Origin: Acidobacteriota bacterium
GTDB taxonomy: Bacteria; Acidobacteriota; Terriglobia; Acidiferrales; UBA7541
NCBI GenBank assembly: GCA_013289585.1
Contig: JABCZR010000016.1
Span: 62,001-126,000, forward strand
Length of the DNA: 64,000 nucleotides
Direction: 5' to 3'
A program made the translations under genes and the position numbers. This document shows, piece after piece, positions 51,914 through 59,835 of the stretch; the first letter of the stretch is position 1; every line of letters starts with the position of its first letter. Under the pieces are notes generated by a model. That model was not told the origin of the DNA, did not search any database, and was given only the letters and a program-made list of their open reading frames with translations.

Positions 51914-52357
51914 CTAGTGTCCGTCAGCCGGTTCGTGCGCGCCGACGGTTTCGTCCGGAACGGCGCCTTTGCGGCCCTTCACGCGGTCGTACACACTGAG
52001 CTGGCTGACTGAACCGAGCGCTTCGTTGTAGAAAGTGGGAACGCCCAGAGCGGTGCGCAGTTCCTCGTTGAATTTGCGCAGGTTTTTGAGATGCACCGCG
52101 AGCGCCGGGACTTTCAATCCTTCGTCGGTGAGCAAAAACTTCTGGTAGCCGGCGTCCCACAGCCGGGTGAACTGGCCATTCAACATGACGGTCGGAAGAA
52201 TGGTCATCTGGTAGAGACCGTCGGTTCCTTTGCGGAACTCGGCGCCGGCGCCGTATTTTTCGACGCGGACCACGCCGCGCGTGCTTCCAACGGCAAAGCC
52301 CAGGGCTGCCAGGCCTTCAATTGCTTTCGGTGAGAAGCGTTCTTCGACATTCCACAT
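51914..52357 (-). CDS. Hypothetical protein
   Basis: The 147-residue product begins MWNVEERFSPKAIEGLAALG and has no signal peptide, membrane segment or recognised motif. The even codon use and the compact charged-hydrophobic pattern suggest a real soluble protein. No Shine-Dalgarno sequence precedes the ATG. It converges with the glutaredoxin-like gene and diverges from the next gene. Confidence 0.5.
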   Translation of the reverse strand: MWNVEERFSPKAIEGLAALGFAVGSTRGVVRVEKYGAGAEFRKGTDGLYQMTILPTVMLNGQFTRLWDAGYQKFLLTDEGLKVPALAVHLKNLRKFNEELRTALGVPTFYNEALGSVSQLSVYDRVKGRKGAVPDETVGAHEPADGH

Positions 52358-52579
52358 GATAAGTTCAGAGTACGATGTACTTCGCGCGCGTGTAAAGGCC
52401 CGGAGAGTGGCCTCGCGTGGTAGGCAACGGAAAACTGTGAGAGGGCGCGGTATAAGAATTGTATTCTGGCAAGTGCACCGCCAGAACTCTGGCCGCGGAA
52501 TTTGTTTCGAGGCGGCGATTCTGTTCTACGCTAGACAGGTTCGCTCGCGAATTTGGGAAAGCCAACTGGAGGTAAAAAG

Positions 52580-53029
52580 GTGAGAAAGATTTTTCTGTCC
52601 GTCGGGATGCTGTTGCTCTTTGTCAGCTCGGCGGCCGCGCAGCAAGCGAACATGAGCGACGAAGGCGGGCGTGTCTTGGCGCTTGAGAACGCATGGAATC
52701 ACGCTCTGGAAGCAAAAGATACGAAGGCTCTGGACATGTTGTTGGCAAACACGTTTATATCCGTCGACATCGATGGAAGCATTTCCTCCAAGAGCGAGTT
52801 TCTCGCGAGCATCAAAGCACCTGAGTATCAGCCGTCGCAGGCCGTCACGGAGCAAAGCAGTGTGCAAGTCTACGGAGATGTCGCTGTAGTTGTCGGCGTG
52901 TTTCGAATAAAGGGAACGGAGAAAGGGAAACCATACGTGCACCGCGAACGGTTCGTCGATACGTGGATAAAGCTCAGTGGCGCCTGGCAGTGCGTGGCTA
53001 CGACGAGCACGCTGATAACAACGAAATGA
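52580..53029 (+). CDS. Secreted DUF4440/SnoaL-like protein
   Basis: The 149-residue product has a signal peptide (KIFLSVGMLLLFVSSAAA) followed by an NTF2-like alpha-plus-beta domain: VLALENAWNHALEAKDTKAL, MLLANTFISVDIDG, VYGDVAVVVGVFRIKG and DTWIKLSGAWQCVATTST. Such domains bind small ligands or act as enzymes, but no catalytic residues are evident. The GTG at 52580 has GGAGG seven bases upstream and gives the signal peptide directly. Confidence 0.8.
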   Translation: MRKIFLSVGMLLLFVSSAAAQQANMSDEGGRVLALENAWNHALEAKDTKALDMLLANTFISVDIDGSISSKSEFLASIKAPEYQPSQAVTEQSSVQVYGDVAVVVGVFRIKGTEKGKPYVHRERFVDTWIKLSGAWQCVATTSTLITTK

Positions 53030-53242
53030 GACGTGCCGTTCAGGACTCGAAATCATGTGCCCCGGGCCACCACGACTTTGGTAACAGACTGCGGTTCGCA
53101 TGCCAGCCACTCGTTGACTTGAGCTGATCCACCACCGGTATATCTACGGTCTAGGTTGCCGCATCCAATTCGGAGTAAAATGGTCGGATATCCTGGAGCT
53201 TTTAAGACCGCTGCTTTCTCCGGGAAATGAATCACCGCAATC

Positions 53243-54205
53243 ATGGGGCATATGGCTTCACCGATTCACGAATCCACGGCTCGGCAAGGCCCTCTGGGCG
53301 AAGGATTGCTGGAACGCATTGGAAATACGCCCCTGTTGCGCCTGGAGCGTGTTGGCAAGGAGTTTCCCAACGTGGAATTCCTGGCCAAGGCGGAATGGTT
53401 TAATCCGGGTGGGTCCGTGAAGGACCGGCCGGCGCTGAGCATGATGCAAGCGGGCCTGGCCAGCGGAGCACTGCGTCCGGGCAAGACCTTGATTGATGCG
53501 ACGAGCGGAAATACCGGCATTGCTTACGCGATGATCGCCGCGGCGATGGGCTATTCCGTGAAGTTGTGCCTGCCGGACAGCGCTTCGCAAGAGCGGAAGC
53601 GCATACTCGGCGCGTTCGGGGCGGAGCTGGAGATCACTCCAGGCGACGAAGGAACAGACGGCGCGATTCGCCGGGTGCATGAAATTGTGGAGGCCGATCC
53701 GGAGAAATATTTTTATCCCGACCAGTACAGCAATCCAGCGAACTGGCAGGCCCACTACCGGACCACCGCGAACGAAATTTGGGAGCAGACGGGCGGGCGG
53801 ATTACGCATTTTGTGGCGGGGCTAGGAACGAGCGGCACGTTTGTAGGGACGACACGGCGGCTGAAAGAGCTGAATCCCGCAATTCAATGCGTGAGTCTGC
53901 AACCGGACGGCGCCTTTCACGGGCTCGAAGGCTGGAAGCACATGGAGACGGCGATTCGCCCGGCGATTTACGATGACAAGCTCGCGGACGAGACTTTCGA
54001 AGTCTCCACGGAAGAGGCTTACCGGATGGTGAAACGCGTGGCGAGGGAAGAGGGGTTGCTCATCAGCCCGAGCGCTGCTGCCGCGCTGCTGGGCTGCTTC
54101 CAGGTCGCGGCGTGCCTTTCGAAGAAAATTCACGCCGTGATCGTCACGGTTTTTGCGGATTCCGCGTCGAAATACCTGAACGAGCGCTTCTGGGACGAAG
54201 AGTAG
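53243..54205 (+). CDS. cysM: Cysteine synthase of the sulfur-carrier type
   Basis: This PLP enzyme makes cysteine from an activated serine and a sulfur donor. The 320-residue protein has IGNTPLLRLERVG, the PLP-lysine motif NPGGSVKDRPA, TSGNTGIAYAMIAAAMG and LGTSGTFVGTTRRLK, where PLP phosphate and sulfur binding occur, and a long C terminus. Its operon partners are a JAMM protease, a ThiS/MoaD-like carrier and an E1-rhodanese protein, as in the Mycobacterium mec-cysO-cysM pathway, where CysM uses the carrier's thiocarboxylate and O-phosphoserine. This makes CysM rather than CysK the better call. The start at 53243 is uncertain, with 53252 as an alternative. Confidence 0.9.
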   Translation: MGHMASPIHESTARQGPLGEGLLERIGNTPLLRLERVGKEFPNVEFLAKAEWFNPGGSVKDRPALSMMQAGLASGALRPGKTLIDATSGNTGIAYAMIAAAMGYSVKLCLPDSASQERKRILGAFGAELEITPGDEGTDGAIRRVHEIVEADPEKYFYPDQYSNPANWQAHYRTTANEIWEQTGGRITHFVAGLGTSGTFVGTTRRLKELNPAIQCVSLQPDGAFHGLEGWKHMETAIRPAIYDDKLADETFEVSTEEAYRMVKRVAREEGLLISPSAAAALLGCFQVAACLSKKIHAVIVTVFADSASKYLNERFWDEE

Positions 54206-54208
54206 AAA

Positions 54209-54697
54209 ATGACGGACGAATCCACACTTTGGCTCAGCGGGCATCTGGCGGAGAAAATCCGCGCGCATGGGGCGGAAACGTATCCGCATGAATGCTGCGG
54301 CGCGTTGCTGGGCCGGGATTCTTCCGAGCTTGGTGGAAGCGATCCAGAAGCGCAGGCGTCAACGCCGGGGCGGGAGATTCTAGGACTTTTTCCACTGGTG
54401 AACCGGCGGGACGATTCTCCGCGCAACCGTTTTTCGGTGACCTCGGAAGACGTGCTGGCCGCAGAAAAAGAGGCGCGCGCGCACGGCCTCGATGTCGTCG
54501 GCTGGTATCATTCGCATCCGGATCATCCGGCGCGGCCCAGCGAGTACGATCGCGACCACGCCTGGCCGTGGTACAGCTACATCATCGTGAGCGTACAAAA
54601 TGGCGCGGCGCAGGAGATGACTTCCTGGCGTTTGAACGACGATCGGCAGGAATTCTCGCCTGAGGGAATTGAGATTCGGCACCGCGCGGCGGTGTAA
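54209..54697 (+). CDS. Mec-type JAMM (MPN+) metallopeptidase
   Basis: The 162-residue protein has the JAMM zinc-protease core: ETYPHECCGALLGR with the catalytic Glu region, then VVGWYHSHPDHPARPSEYDRD, the HxHP-x7-SxxD motif. In Mycobacterium, Mec releases cysteine from the CysO-cysteine adduct. In pseudomonad QbsD systems the same family trims extra residues after the Gly-Gly end of the carrier, which the neighbouring carrier here would require. It starts three bases after the cysM stop and ends 30 bases before the carrier gene. Confidence 0.92.
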   Translation: MTDESTLWLSGHLAEKIRAHGAETYPHECCGALLGRDSSELGGSDPEAQASTPGREILGLFPLVNRRDDSPRNRFSVTSEDVLAAEKEARAHGLDVVGWYHSHPDHPARPSEYDRDHAWPWYSYIIVSVQNGAAQEMTSWRLNDDRQEFSPEGIEIRHRAAV

Positions 54698-54727
54698 TGT
54701 GGTTTTGCTAAGAGACGGAGAGAACAG

Positions 54728-55009
54728 ATGCCCGTGAAAGTCATGATCCCGACGCCGCTGCGCCCCTACGCGGGGAAACGCGATTCGGCGGAGTTTCAAG
54801 CCAAGACGGTAGGCGAAGCACTTGGCCACTTGACGACCGAGTTTGCCGAACTGCGGAAGCATCTTTTCACCGAAGAGGGCAAGCTGCGCAGTTTCGTCAA
54901 CGTGTATGTGAACGACGAAGATATCCGTTATCTCGCGAAGGAAAACACGCCCACGAAGGATGGCGACACCATCAGCATTATTCCTTCGATTGCCGGGGGC
55001 CGTAGCTAG
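54728..55009 (+). CDS. cysO: ThiS/MoaD-like sulfur carrier protein (CysO type)
   Basis: The 93-residue ubiquitin-fold protein begins VKVMIPTPLRPYAG, contains LTTEFAELRKHLF and FVNVYVNDEDIRYL, and ends TISIIPSIAGGRS. The usual carriers end in Gly-Gly, the site of thiocarboxylate formation. Here Arg-Ser follows the Gly-Gly before the TAG, so trimming seems necessary. In other bacteria a JAMM protease does this, and one is encoded 30 bases upstream. Confidence 0.92.
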   Translation: MPVKVMIPTPLRPYAGKRDSAEFQAKTVGEALGHLTTEFAELRKHLFTEEGKLRSFVNVYVNDEDIRYLAKENTPTKDGDTISIIPSIAGGRS

Positions 55010-55061
55010 CCGCTGCATCCGGAAAGAAGCGAACGGAATCCAATAGGAGCGGGGAATCGCA

Positions 55062-56246
55062 ATGGCCACAACTACACAGCCGCAGACCGGCACAAAACCG
55101 GCGGCGAGCCTTTCGAATGAAGAAATTCTGCGCTACAGCCGGCATCTGATCATGCCGGAAGTCGGCATGGACGGGCAGTTGAAACTGAAGAACGCCAAGG
55201 TGCTGCTGATTGGCACGGGCGGGCTGGGCGCGCCGCTGGGGCTATATCTGGCGGCGGCTGGAGTTGGCAGGCTGGGATTGGTTGACTTCGACGTCGTGGA
55301 TTTCACCAACTTGCAGCGCCAGGTCACCTTTGGCACCAGCGACGTGGGCAAAGCGAAGAGCGAAGCCGCGCGAGTGCGGCTTTCGAATCTCAATCCGGCG
55401 ATTCAGATCGAGTCGTTCGAAACGCAACTGACCAGCGCGAACGCTCTGGAACTCTTCAAGGACTTCGACATCATCGTGGATGGCACGGACAATTTTCCCA
55501 CGCGATATCTCGTCAACGACGCCTGTATTTTACTCGGAAAGCCGAACGTGTACGGCTCGATCTTTCGATTCGAAGGACAAGTCACCGTTTTCGGAATGCC
55601 CGACGGGCCGTGCTACCGCTGCTTGTATCCGGAGCCGCCCCCGCCGGGGCTGGTGCCGTCTTGCGCGGAAGGCGGCGTGCTTGGCGTTCTGCCCGGCATC
55701 GTCGGTTCGATCCAGGCGATGGAGACTATCAAGCTCATTCTCGGTGCGGGTGATAGCCTGGTCGGACGATTGCTGCTTTTCGATGCGCTGGGAATGAAAT
55801 TCCGCGAGCTGAAACTGCGCAAGAATCCGAATTGCCCGGTGTGCGGCACGAACCGGACGATTACCAAGCTCATTGACTACTATGAATTCTGCGGCGTGCG
55901 CGGCGAAGAAGCTCCCGGCCCGGCAGTGCAAGTGCCGGAGATTACTCCGCGCGAGCTGAAGTCGCGTCTCGATCGCGGAGACAATCTTTTCATTCTGGAT
56001 GTGCGCGAGCCGCACGAATACCAGATCTGCAATCTGCATGGACATCTGATTCCGCTCGGCGAGCTGACGCGCCGCGTGCACGAGCTGGATTCCTCGCGGG
56101 AAATCGTCGCGCATTGCCGCAGCGGCAAGCGTTCGGCCGAGGCGGTGGACTTTCTGCGTAAAGCGGGTTTCCGCAAGATCCTCAACTTGAAGGGCGGCAT
56201 CCTCGCATGGTCGGACGAGGTAGATCCCTCCGTGCCAAAATACTGA
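55062..56246 (+). CDS. moeZ: MoeZ-type adenylyltransferase-sulfurtransferase (ThiF plus rhodanese)
   Basis: This E1-like enzyme adenylates the carrier's Gly-Gly end and transfers sulfur to it. The 394-residue product has a ThiF/MoeB domain with LRYSRHLIMPEVG, the nucleotide loop VLLIGTGGLGAPLGLYLAAAG, GTDNFPTRYLVND, the zinc pairs CYRCLYPEP and CPVCGTN, and a C-terminal rhodanese domain (about residues 285-394) with LDVREPHEYQ and the active-site loop HCRSGKRS. It completes the cysM-mec-cysO-moeZ operon, 53 bases after cysO, and is followed by a strong terminator. Confidence 0.93.
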   Translation: MATTTQPQTGTKPAASLSNEEILRYSRHLIMPEVGMDGQLKLKNAKVLLIGTGGLGAPLGLYLAAAGVGRLGLVDFDVVDFTNLQRQVTFGTSDVGKAKSEAARVRLSNLNPAIQIESFETQLTSANALELFKDFDIIVDGTDNFPTRYLVNDACILLGKPNVYGSIFRFEGQVTVFGMPDGPCYRCLYPEPPPPGLVPSCAEGGVLGVLPGIVGSIQAMETIKLILGAGDSLVGRLLLFDALGMKFRELKLRKNPNCPVCGTNRTITKLIDYYEFCGVRGEEAPGPAVQVPEITPRELKSRLDRGDNLFILDVREPHEYQICNLHGHLIPLGELTRRVHELDSSREIVAHCRSGKRSAEAVDFLRKAGFRKILNLKGGILAWSDEVDPSVPKY

Positions 56247-56280
56247 TTCGCTTTCCAAAATCTGTGCGGTCTTCACCGAC

Positions 56281-56309
56281 AGGCGCCCTGCTTTTATTCC
56301 AGGGCGCCT
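56281..56309 (+). terminator. Strong hairpin terminator after moeZ
   Basis: AGGCGCCCTG (56281-56290) and CAGGGCGCCT (56300-56309) form a perfect 10-bp stem around a nine-base A/T-rich loop, followed by a pyrimidine-rich tail with a short T run. It lies about 35 bases after the moeZ stop, ending the cysteine operon. Confidence 0.7.
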
Positions 56310-56369
56310 TCCTTTGTGCTTGCCGGTGCTCGGAAGTATCTGCATACTCGTGCTACATCAGGAGAAAAA

Positions 56370-56603
56370 ATGGCGGCGACGAAAATCACGGTCAATCACA
56401 ATGGCTCAATTCGGGTGGAAGGCGATTTCGAGATTTTCGATCCGGAAGGGAAGCCCTTTGGCCTTGCCGGCCGAACAACCATAGGCCTATGCCGTTGCGG
56501 CCACTCCGCTAACAAACCCTTCTGCGACGGGTCTCACAAGACCAGTGGATTCACCGACACCGCGGCAGCGAGGGAGCTACCCCCACCCAAGCCGAAGCTC
56601 TAG
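56370..56603 (+). CDS. CDGSH-type iron-sulfur protein
   Basis: The 77-residue protein has a single CDGSH motif: CRCGHSANKPFCDGSHKTSGF, with three Cys and one His that hold a [2Fe-2S] cluster in the mitoNEET family. It is small and soluble, with a role in electron transfer or iron homeostasis inferred only from the family. GGAGA lies about six bases before the ATG, and it is separated from moeZ by a terminator. Confidence 0.92.
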   Translation: MAATKITVNHNGSIRVEGDFEIFDPEGKPFGLAGRTTIGLCRCGHSANKPFCDGSHKTSGFTDTAAARELPPPKPKL

Positions 56604-56642
56604 GAAGTGCGGTTCTCACGGCTTTCCGGGTGTTTCAAAGTG

Positions 56643-56667
56643 TGAGACTGTCTCAGGCTGAGACAGT
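56643..56667. promoter_or_regulatory. Clustered inverted repeats upstream of diguanylate cyclase
   Basis: ACTGTCTCA (56647-56655) and TGAGACAGT (56659-56667) are perfect 9-bp inverted arms around GGC. A second TGAGAC (56643-56648) forms an overlapping palindrome with GTCTCA (56650-56655). The three half-sites lie about 200 bases upstream of a candidate sigma54 promoter, a usual place for an NtrC-family enhancer-binding protein. That role is inferred. Confidence 0.5.
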
Positions 56668-56858
56668 AGTGTTTTCTTCCATGATACTGGCCATATGCCC
56701 GGTAACTCCCACGAAACAAAAATGATAGGGTCTTAATCCGCAAACTTGCTGGGCTTTTCGCTGTCTCGATTCCCCAGAGCACATCCTCGCACTTAGGCTG
56801 CCCTCCTGTAAGTAGTTCAATAACAGCAGTTTACGATGCGACATTTTTGGTCTGGAAA

Positions 56859-56872
56859 GGTCACAAACTTGC
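56859..56872 (+). promoter_or_regulatory. Candidate sigma54 (-24/-12) promoter of diguanylate cyclase
   Basis: GG at 56859-56860 and GC at 56871-56872 have the invariant ten-base spacing, and TTGCA around the -12 matches the consensus exactly; the -24 side reads GGTCAC against the usual GGCAC. Transcription would start near 56884, about 34 bases before the GTG start, and the preceding TTG at 56885 would then be too close to it. The rest of the 56604-56917 interval contains no gene. Confidence 0.5.
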
Positions 56873-56917
56873 ACCTCTTGGTAGTTGGCAGTTTTTCTTC
56901 GGCATTTGGGGGATATC

Positions 56918-58276
56918 GTGGGGGGTTGGGCCACAATCGCAGGGTTTCTCCGGGGCGACCGCATCGCGGGCTCTCCGCTGATCACCCGGGCGCGCCTCCT
57001 TTTCGCCTCCGGTATTGCCTTATTGATGGTTTTCCTGGCTTGCATCTTCTACCTGCGCCAGACAAGCATCGCTGGGTCCCCACATACTTATCTTTATCTC
57101 GAAGTTGGCGGGACGCTGATCAGCTTCTGCTATGCGGCCAATGCACTCGTCCGGTTCCGCGGAACTCACGATCGCACCGCGCTGATCCTGGCGTTCGGCT
57201 TCGTCCTTTCCGGGATTATTGAGACGGTTGGCTATTTTGGTTTGAACGATGCGCTGGCGTCAGGTCCGGCGGCGCTCTCGGGCATTCCAGCGGGCTGGAT
57301 GGTGAGTCGCACGCTTCTGGCGGTACTCCTGCTGGCGGCCATTGCCGTTGACCGCTACATGCCTACGGCCCGGCAGCCCAGCAAGGAAACGGCTGCGGCA
57401 CTGCTCGTCGTAGCTCTGGCGGCTTATCTGACGAGTGCCGCGTTCCTGGCTGCGCCGGCATCGCCCGTGGCGCACGCCAGAAACCTGCTGTCTCGTCCGT
57501 GGGATCTGCTCCCCGCGGCGCTATTCCTGATTGCCGCAATCTGCTTTCGCCAGCGCTTGAAGCACGACAAGGAAAGAAAAAGCCCGGCAACTTTGTTCGA
57601 CTATTCGCTGTTTATCGTTGCCTCGCTCAACGTCGTCTGTCACGTGGCGGCAGCGTTTTCGCGGCAACTTTTTGATGGCCCATTTTTCCTGGCGGAGTTG
57701 AGCAAGACGGCCAGCTATATCGTGATGCTCTCCGGTGCGCTGTTGGATCAGGCGCGCCTGTTCGAACAGGTTCGTTCCATGGCCGTCAGCGATTCGCTGA
57801 CCGGCCTGGCCAACTACCGCCGTCTGATCAGCGTGATGGAAGCGGAACTGGACCGTTCGCGTCGCACACAGCGCCCGTTCAGCATCGTGCTGCTGGACAT
57901 GGACGGCCTGAAGACCATCAACGATCACTACGGCCACCTGACCGGAAGCCGCGCGCTGGTGCGCATCGGCAAGATTCTGCGCAATCACTCGCGCGCCATC
58001 GATACGGCGGCACGCTACGGCGGCGACGAATTCGCTCTCGTGCTGCCGGAAGCTCCCAAGGATATCGCCGCGCGCATTGTCTCCAGAATTCGCGAACGGC
58101 TTTCGACGGAGCCGGAGCATCCTGTGCTTTCCGTCAGCGCCGGTGTCGCCGCTTTTCCGGAAGACGGCGATACGCCCGAAAAACTTCTTGGCGCCGCGGA
58201 CCGCGCTCTGTACGCCATGAAGCACCGGCGGGGCAGCAGCGTACACAATCTCACGCGGATTGCCGCGTGCCTGTGA
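56918..58276 (+). CDS. Membrane-bound diguanylate cyclase
   Basis: The 452-residue protein has about seven N-terminal membrane segments (residues 15-275) and a GGDEF domain that synthesises cyclic di-GMP: MAVSDSLTGLANYR, then DMDGLKTINDHYGHLTG and RYGGDEFALVLPEA, with GGDEF at residues 368-372. RAID, five residues before it, is an intact allosteric inhibitory site. The sensor part is unrecognised. GTG 56918 is chosen over TTG 56885 because the predicted sigma54 transcript would start only at about 56884 and GGGGGA precedes the GTG. A PilZ protein follows after 15 bases. Confidence 0.85.
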   Translation: MGGWATIAGFLRGDRIAGSPLITRARLLFASGIALLMVFLACIFYLRQTSIAGSPHTYLYLEVGGTLISFCYAANALVRFRGTHDRTALILAFGFVLSGIIETVGYFGLNDALASGPAALSGIPAGWMVSRTLLAVLLLAAIAVDRYMPTARQPSKETAAALLVVALAAYLTSAAFLAAPASPVAHARNLLSRPWDLLPAALFLIAAICFRQRLKHDKERKSPATLFDYSLFIVASLNVVCHVAAAFSRQLFDGPFFLAELSKTASYIVMLSGALLDQARLFEQVRSMAVSDSLTGLANYRRLISVMEAELDRSRRTQRPFSIVLLDMDGLKTINDHYGHLTGSRALVRIGKILRNHSRAIDTAARYGGDEFALVLPEAPKDIAARIVSRIRERLSTEPEHPVLSVSAGVAAFPEDGDTPEKLLGAADRALYAMKHRRGSSVHNLTRIAACL

Positions 58277-58291
58277 GGATGAACAACGATC

Positions 58292-58609
58292 ATGCCTCGC
58301 AAAGCCAAATTTTCGTTTCACCGGGCCGAAAACCGCATCTTGATGGAGATACCCGTGCTCATCGACGGGCATCGCCAGGTGCCCGGCTCGGAATCGACTT
58401 TTACGGAAAACGTGAGCGCGCGCGGTGCCCGAGTGGTGAGTGTGCGCCGCTGGGATCAAGGCGAGAAACTGACCTTCGCCTCACGTACCGGAGACTTTCG
58501 CTCCTCGGCCCGGGTAGCTTACTGCCAGCCACTGCAAGGCGACGGCTTTGCCATTGGCGTAGAGTTTCTCGAGCCGAAAGGGCGATGGGTAGTTCAATCC
58601 CCAAGATAG
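58292..58609 (+). CDS. PilZ-domain cyclic di-GMP-binding protein
   Basis: The 105-residue protein is a single PilZ domain. It has RAENR (the RxxxR motif, residues 11-15) and NVSARGARV (the D/NxSxxG motif, around residue 40), which together bind cyclic di-GMP. It begins 15 bases after a GGDEF gene, so it is a probable receptor for the nucleotide made by that neighbour. No output domain is attached. Confidence 0.87.
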   Translation: MPRKAKFSFHRAENRILMEIPVLIDGHRQVPGSESTFTENVSARGARVVSVRRWDQGEKLTFASRTGDFRSSARVAYCQPLQGDGFAIGVEFLEPKGRWVVQSPR

Positions 58610-58694
58610 CTTGACGTCAAACGGCGAGCGGACAGGAGGGAAACGCCTGGAACACAGAGAAGACAGAAACTGACGCGAAAAATTCAAGAAGGCT

Positions 58695-58735
58695 TGAAGC
58701 GCTTGGCGGCTCTGGAAAAACTGCCAGGCGCTTCA
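58695..58735. terminator. Hairpin between convergent PilZ and glycosyltransferase genes
   Basis: TGAAGCGCTTGGC (58695-58707) and GCCAGGCGCTTCA (58723-58735) pair over 13 bp with one G-T pair, around a 15-base loop. On the plus strand TCTCTTT follows. It lies between convergent genes and may terminate both transcripts. Confidence 0.6.
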
Positions 58736-58752
58736 TCTCTTTGGGGAGCTAC

Positions 58753-59835
58753 TCACTTCTTCTTTAGAACTTCCTCGTAAACGCGAATGGTATTCGCGAC
58801 CATCAGGTCGGCCGAGAATCTCTCTTTCACTTCGCGCCGGCCCGCATCGCCGAGCCTCCGTCGCAACTCTCCATCTCCTAAGAGCCTGAGCATGGCGGCG
58901 GCGAATTCTTTTCCAGTGGGTTCCGCGATCAGCGCAGTGCGCTCGTGATCCACCACTTCAGCCAGCGCTCCACGGCTTGTCGAAATGCACGGCAAACCCG
59001 CGGCCATGGCGGCTTGCAGCGCGGTTCCCAGGCCTTCGAATTCCGAGGGAAATGCAAACGCATCGAGTGCGGCATAGACCCGGGGGACATTGTTCACGAA
59101 TCCCGGGAAGAGAACCGCCTCGGCCTGGCCAAGTTTCTTTGCGAGCGCTTCCAGTTCCGCGCGGCAGGTGCCGTTGCCCGCGAGCAGCAGCCGCGCTTCA
59201 GGGTGCGCGGTCCTCACCGCCGGCAGTGCTTCGATTAGATGCCGCTGTCCCTTTTCCGGGACAAAAACGCTGACGCATCCGAATACGAAATCATTTTCTT
59301 GAAAACTCCAGTGCTGTCTTGCACTCTTTCGTTCTTGGGTGGTTGGGAGAACCGAAATCTCCACGCCTTCGTTCACGATAGAAATTCTTTCCGCAGCAAT
59401 CCCGGAACGGATCAAGCTCTGTGCGACGTCCACGGAGTTGGCAACGAAGCGCTTCACGGCCCGGTATCGCGCTTGTGACACGAAATTTTTCTGAAGCGGG
59501 AACCCAATCCGGCGGGAGAGGAGCAGAGGAACTTGTTTGTGAGCGCCCGCGAGCCACGCCGCCGTAAGGGCGTGTGGCTCGTTGAGATGCACCAGTTCGA
59601 ACTGGTTCTTGGCGATGAGGTTCCGCAACGCGCCAGCGGCCCACACTCTCAATCCGAGCCGCGGAACAGCATGCACGCCAATTCCTGTCTCCGCCACGCG
59701 TTTTGCGAGTGGTGAATCTTGCGCTGCCAACAGAAGAACTTCATGCCCGCGGTCGCGCAGCCCGCGCAGCGTGAGCCATGCCTGGCTCTGGCCGCCGCGC
59801 CATTCGCGCTCCAGGTCCACATAAAGCACTCTCAT
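58753..59835 (-). CDS. Glycosyltransferase family 4
   Basis: The 360-residue protein has a GT-B fold: LVHLNEPHALTAAWLAGA in the N-terminal domain and, in the C-terminal domain, FGCVSVFVPEKGQRHLIEALPAV, LLLAGNGTCRAELEALAKKLG, VLFPGFVNNVPRVYAALDAFAFPSEFEGLGTALQAAMAAGLP (the EFEGLG nucleotide-sugar motif). It probably adds a sugar to a lipopolysaccharide or exopolysaccharide. Its ATG overlaps the stop of the upstream GT2 gene by four bases, so the two are coupled. Confidence 0.88.
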   Translation of the reverse strand: MRVLYVDLEREWRGGQSQAWLTLRGLRDRGHEVLLLAAQDSPLAKRVAETGIGVHAVPRLGLRVWAAGALRNLIAKNQFELVHLNEPHALTAAWLAGAHKQVPLLLSRRIGFPLQKNFVSQARYRAVKRFVANSVDVAQSLIRSGIAAERISIVNEGVEISVLPTTQERKSARQHWSFQENDFVFGCVSVFVPEKGQRHLIEALPAVRTAHPEARLLLAGNGTCRAELEALAKKLGQAEAVLFPGFVNNVPRVYAALDAFAFPSEFEGLGTALQAAMAAGLPCISTSRGALAEVVDHERTALIAEPTGKEFAAAMLRLLGDGELRRRLGDAGRREVKERFSADLMVANTIRVYEEVLKKK

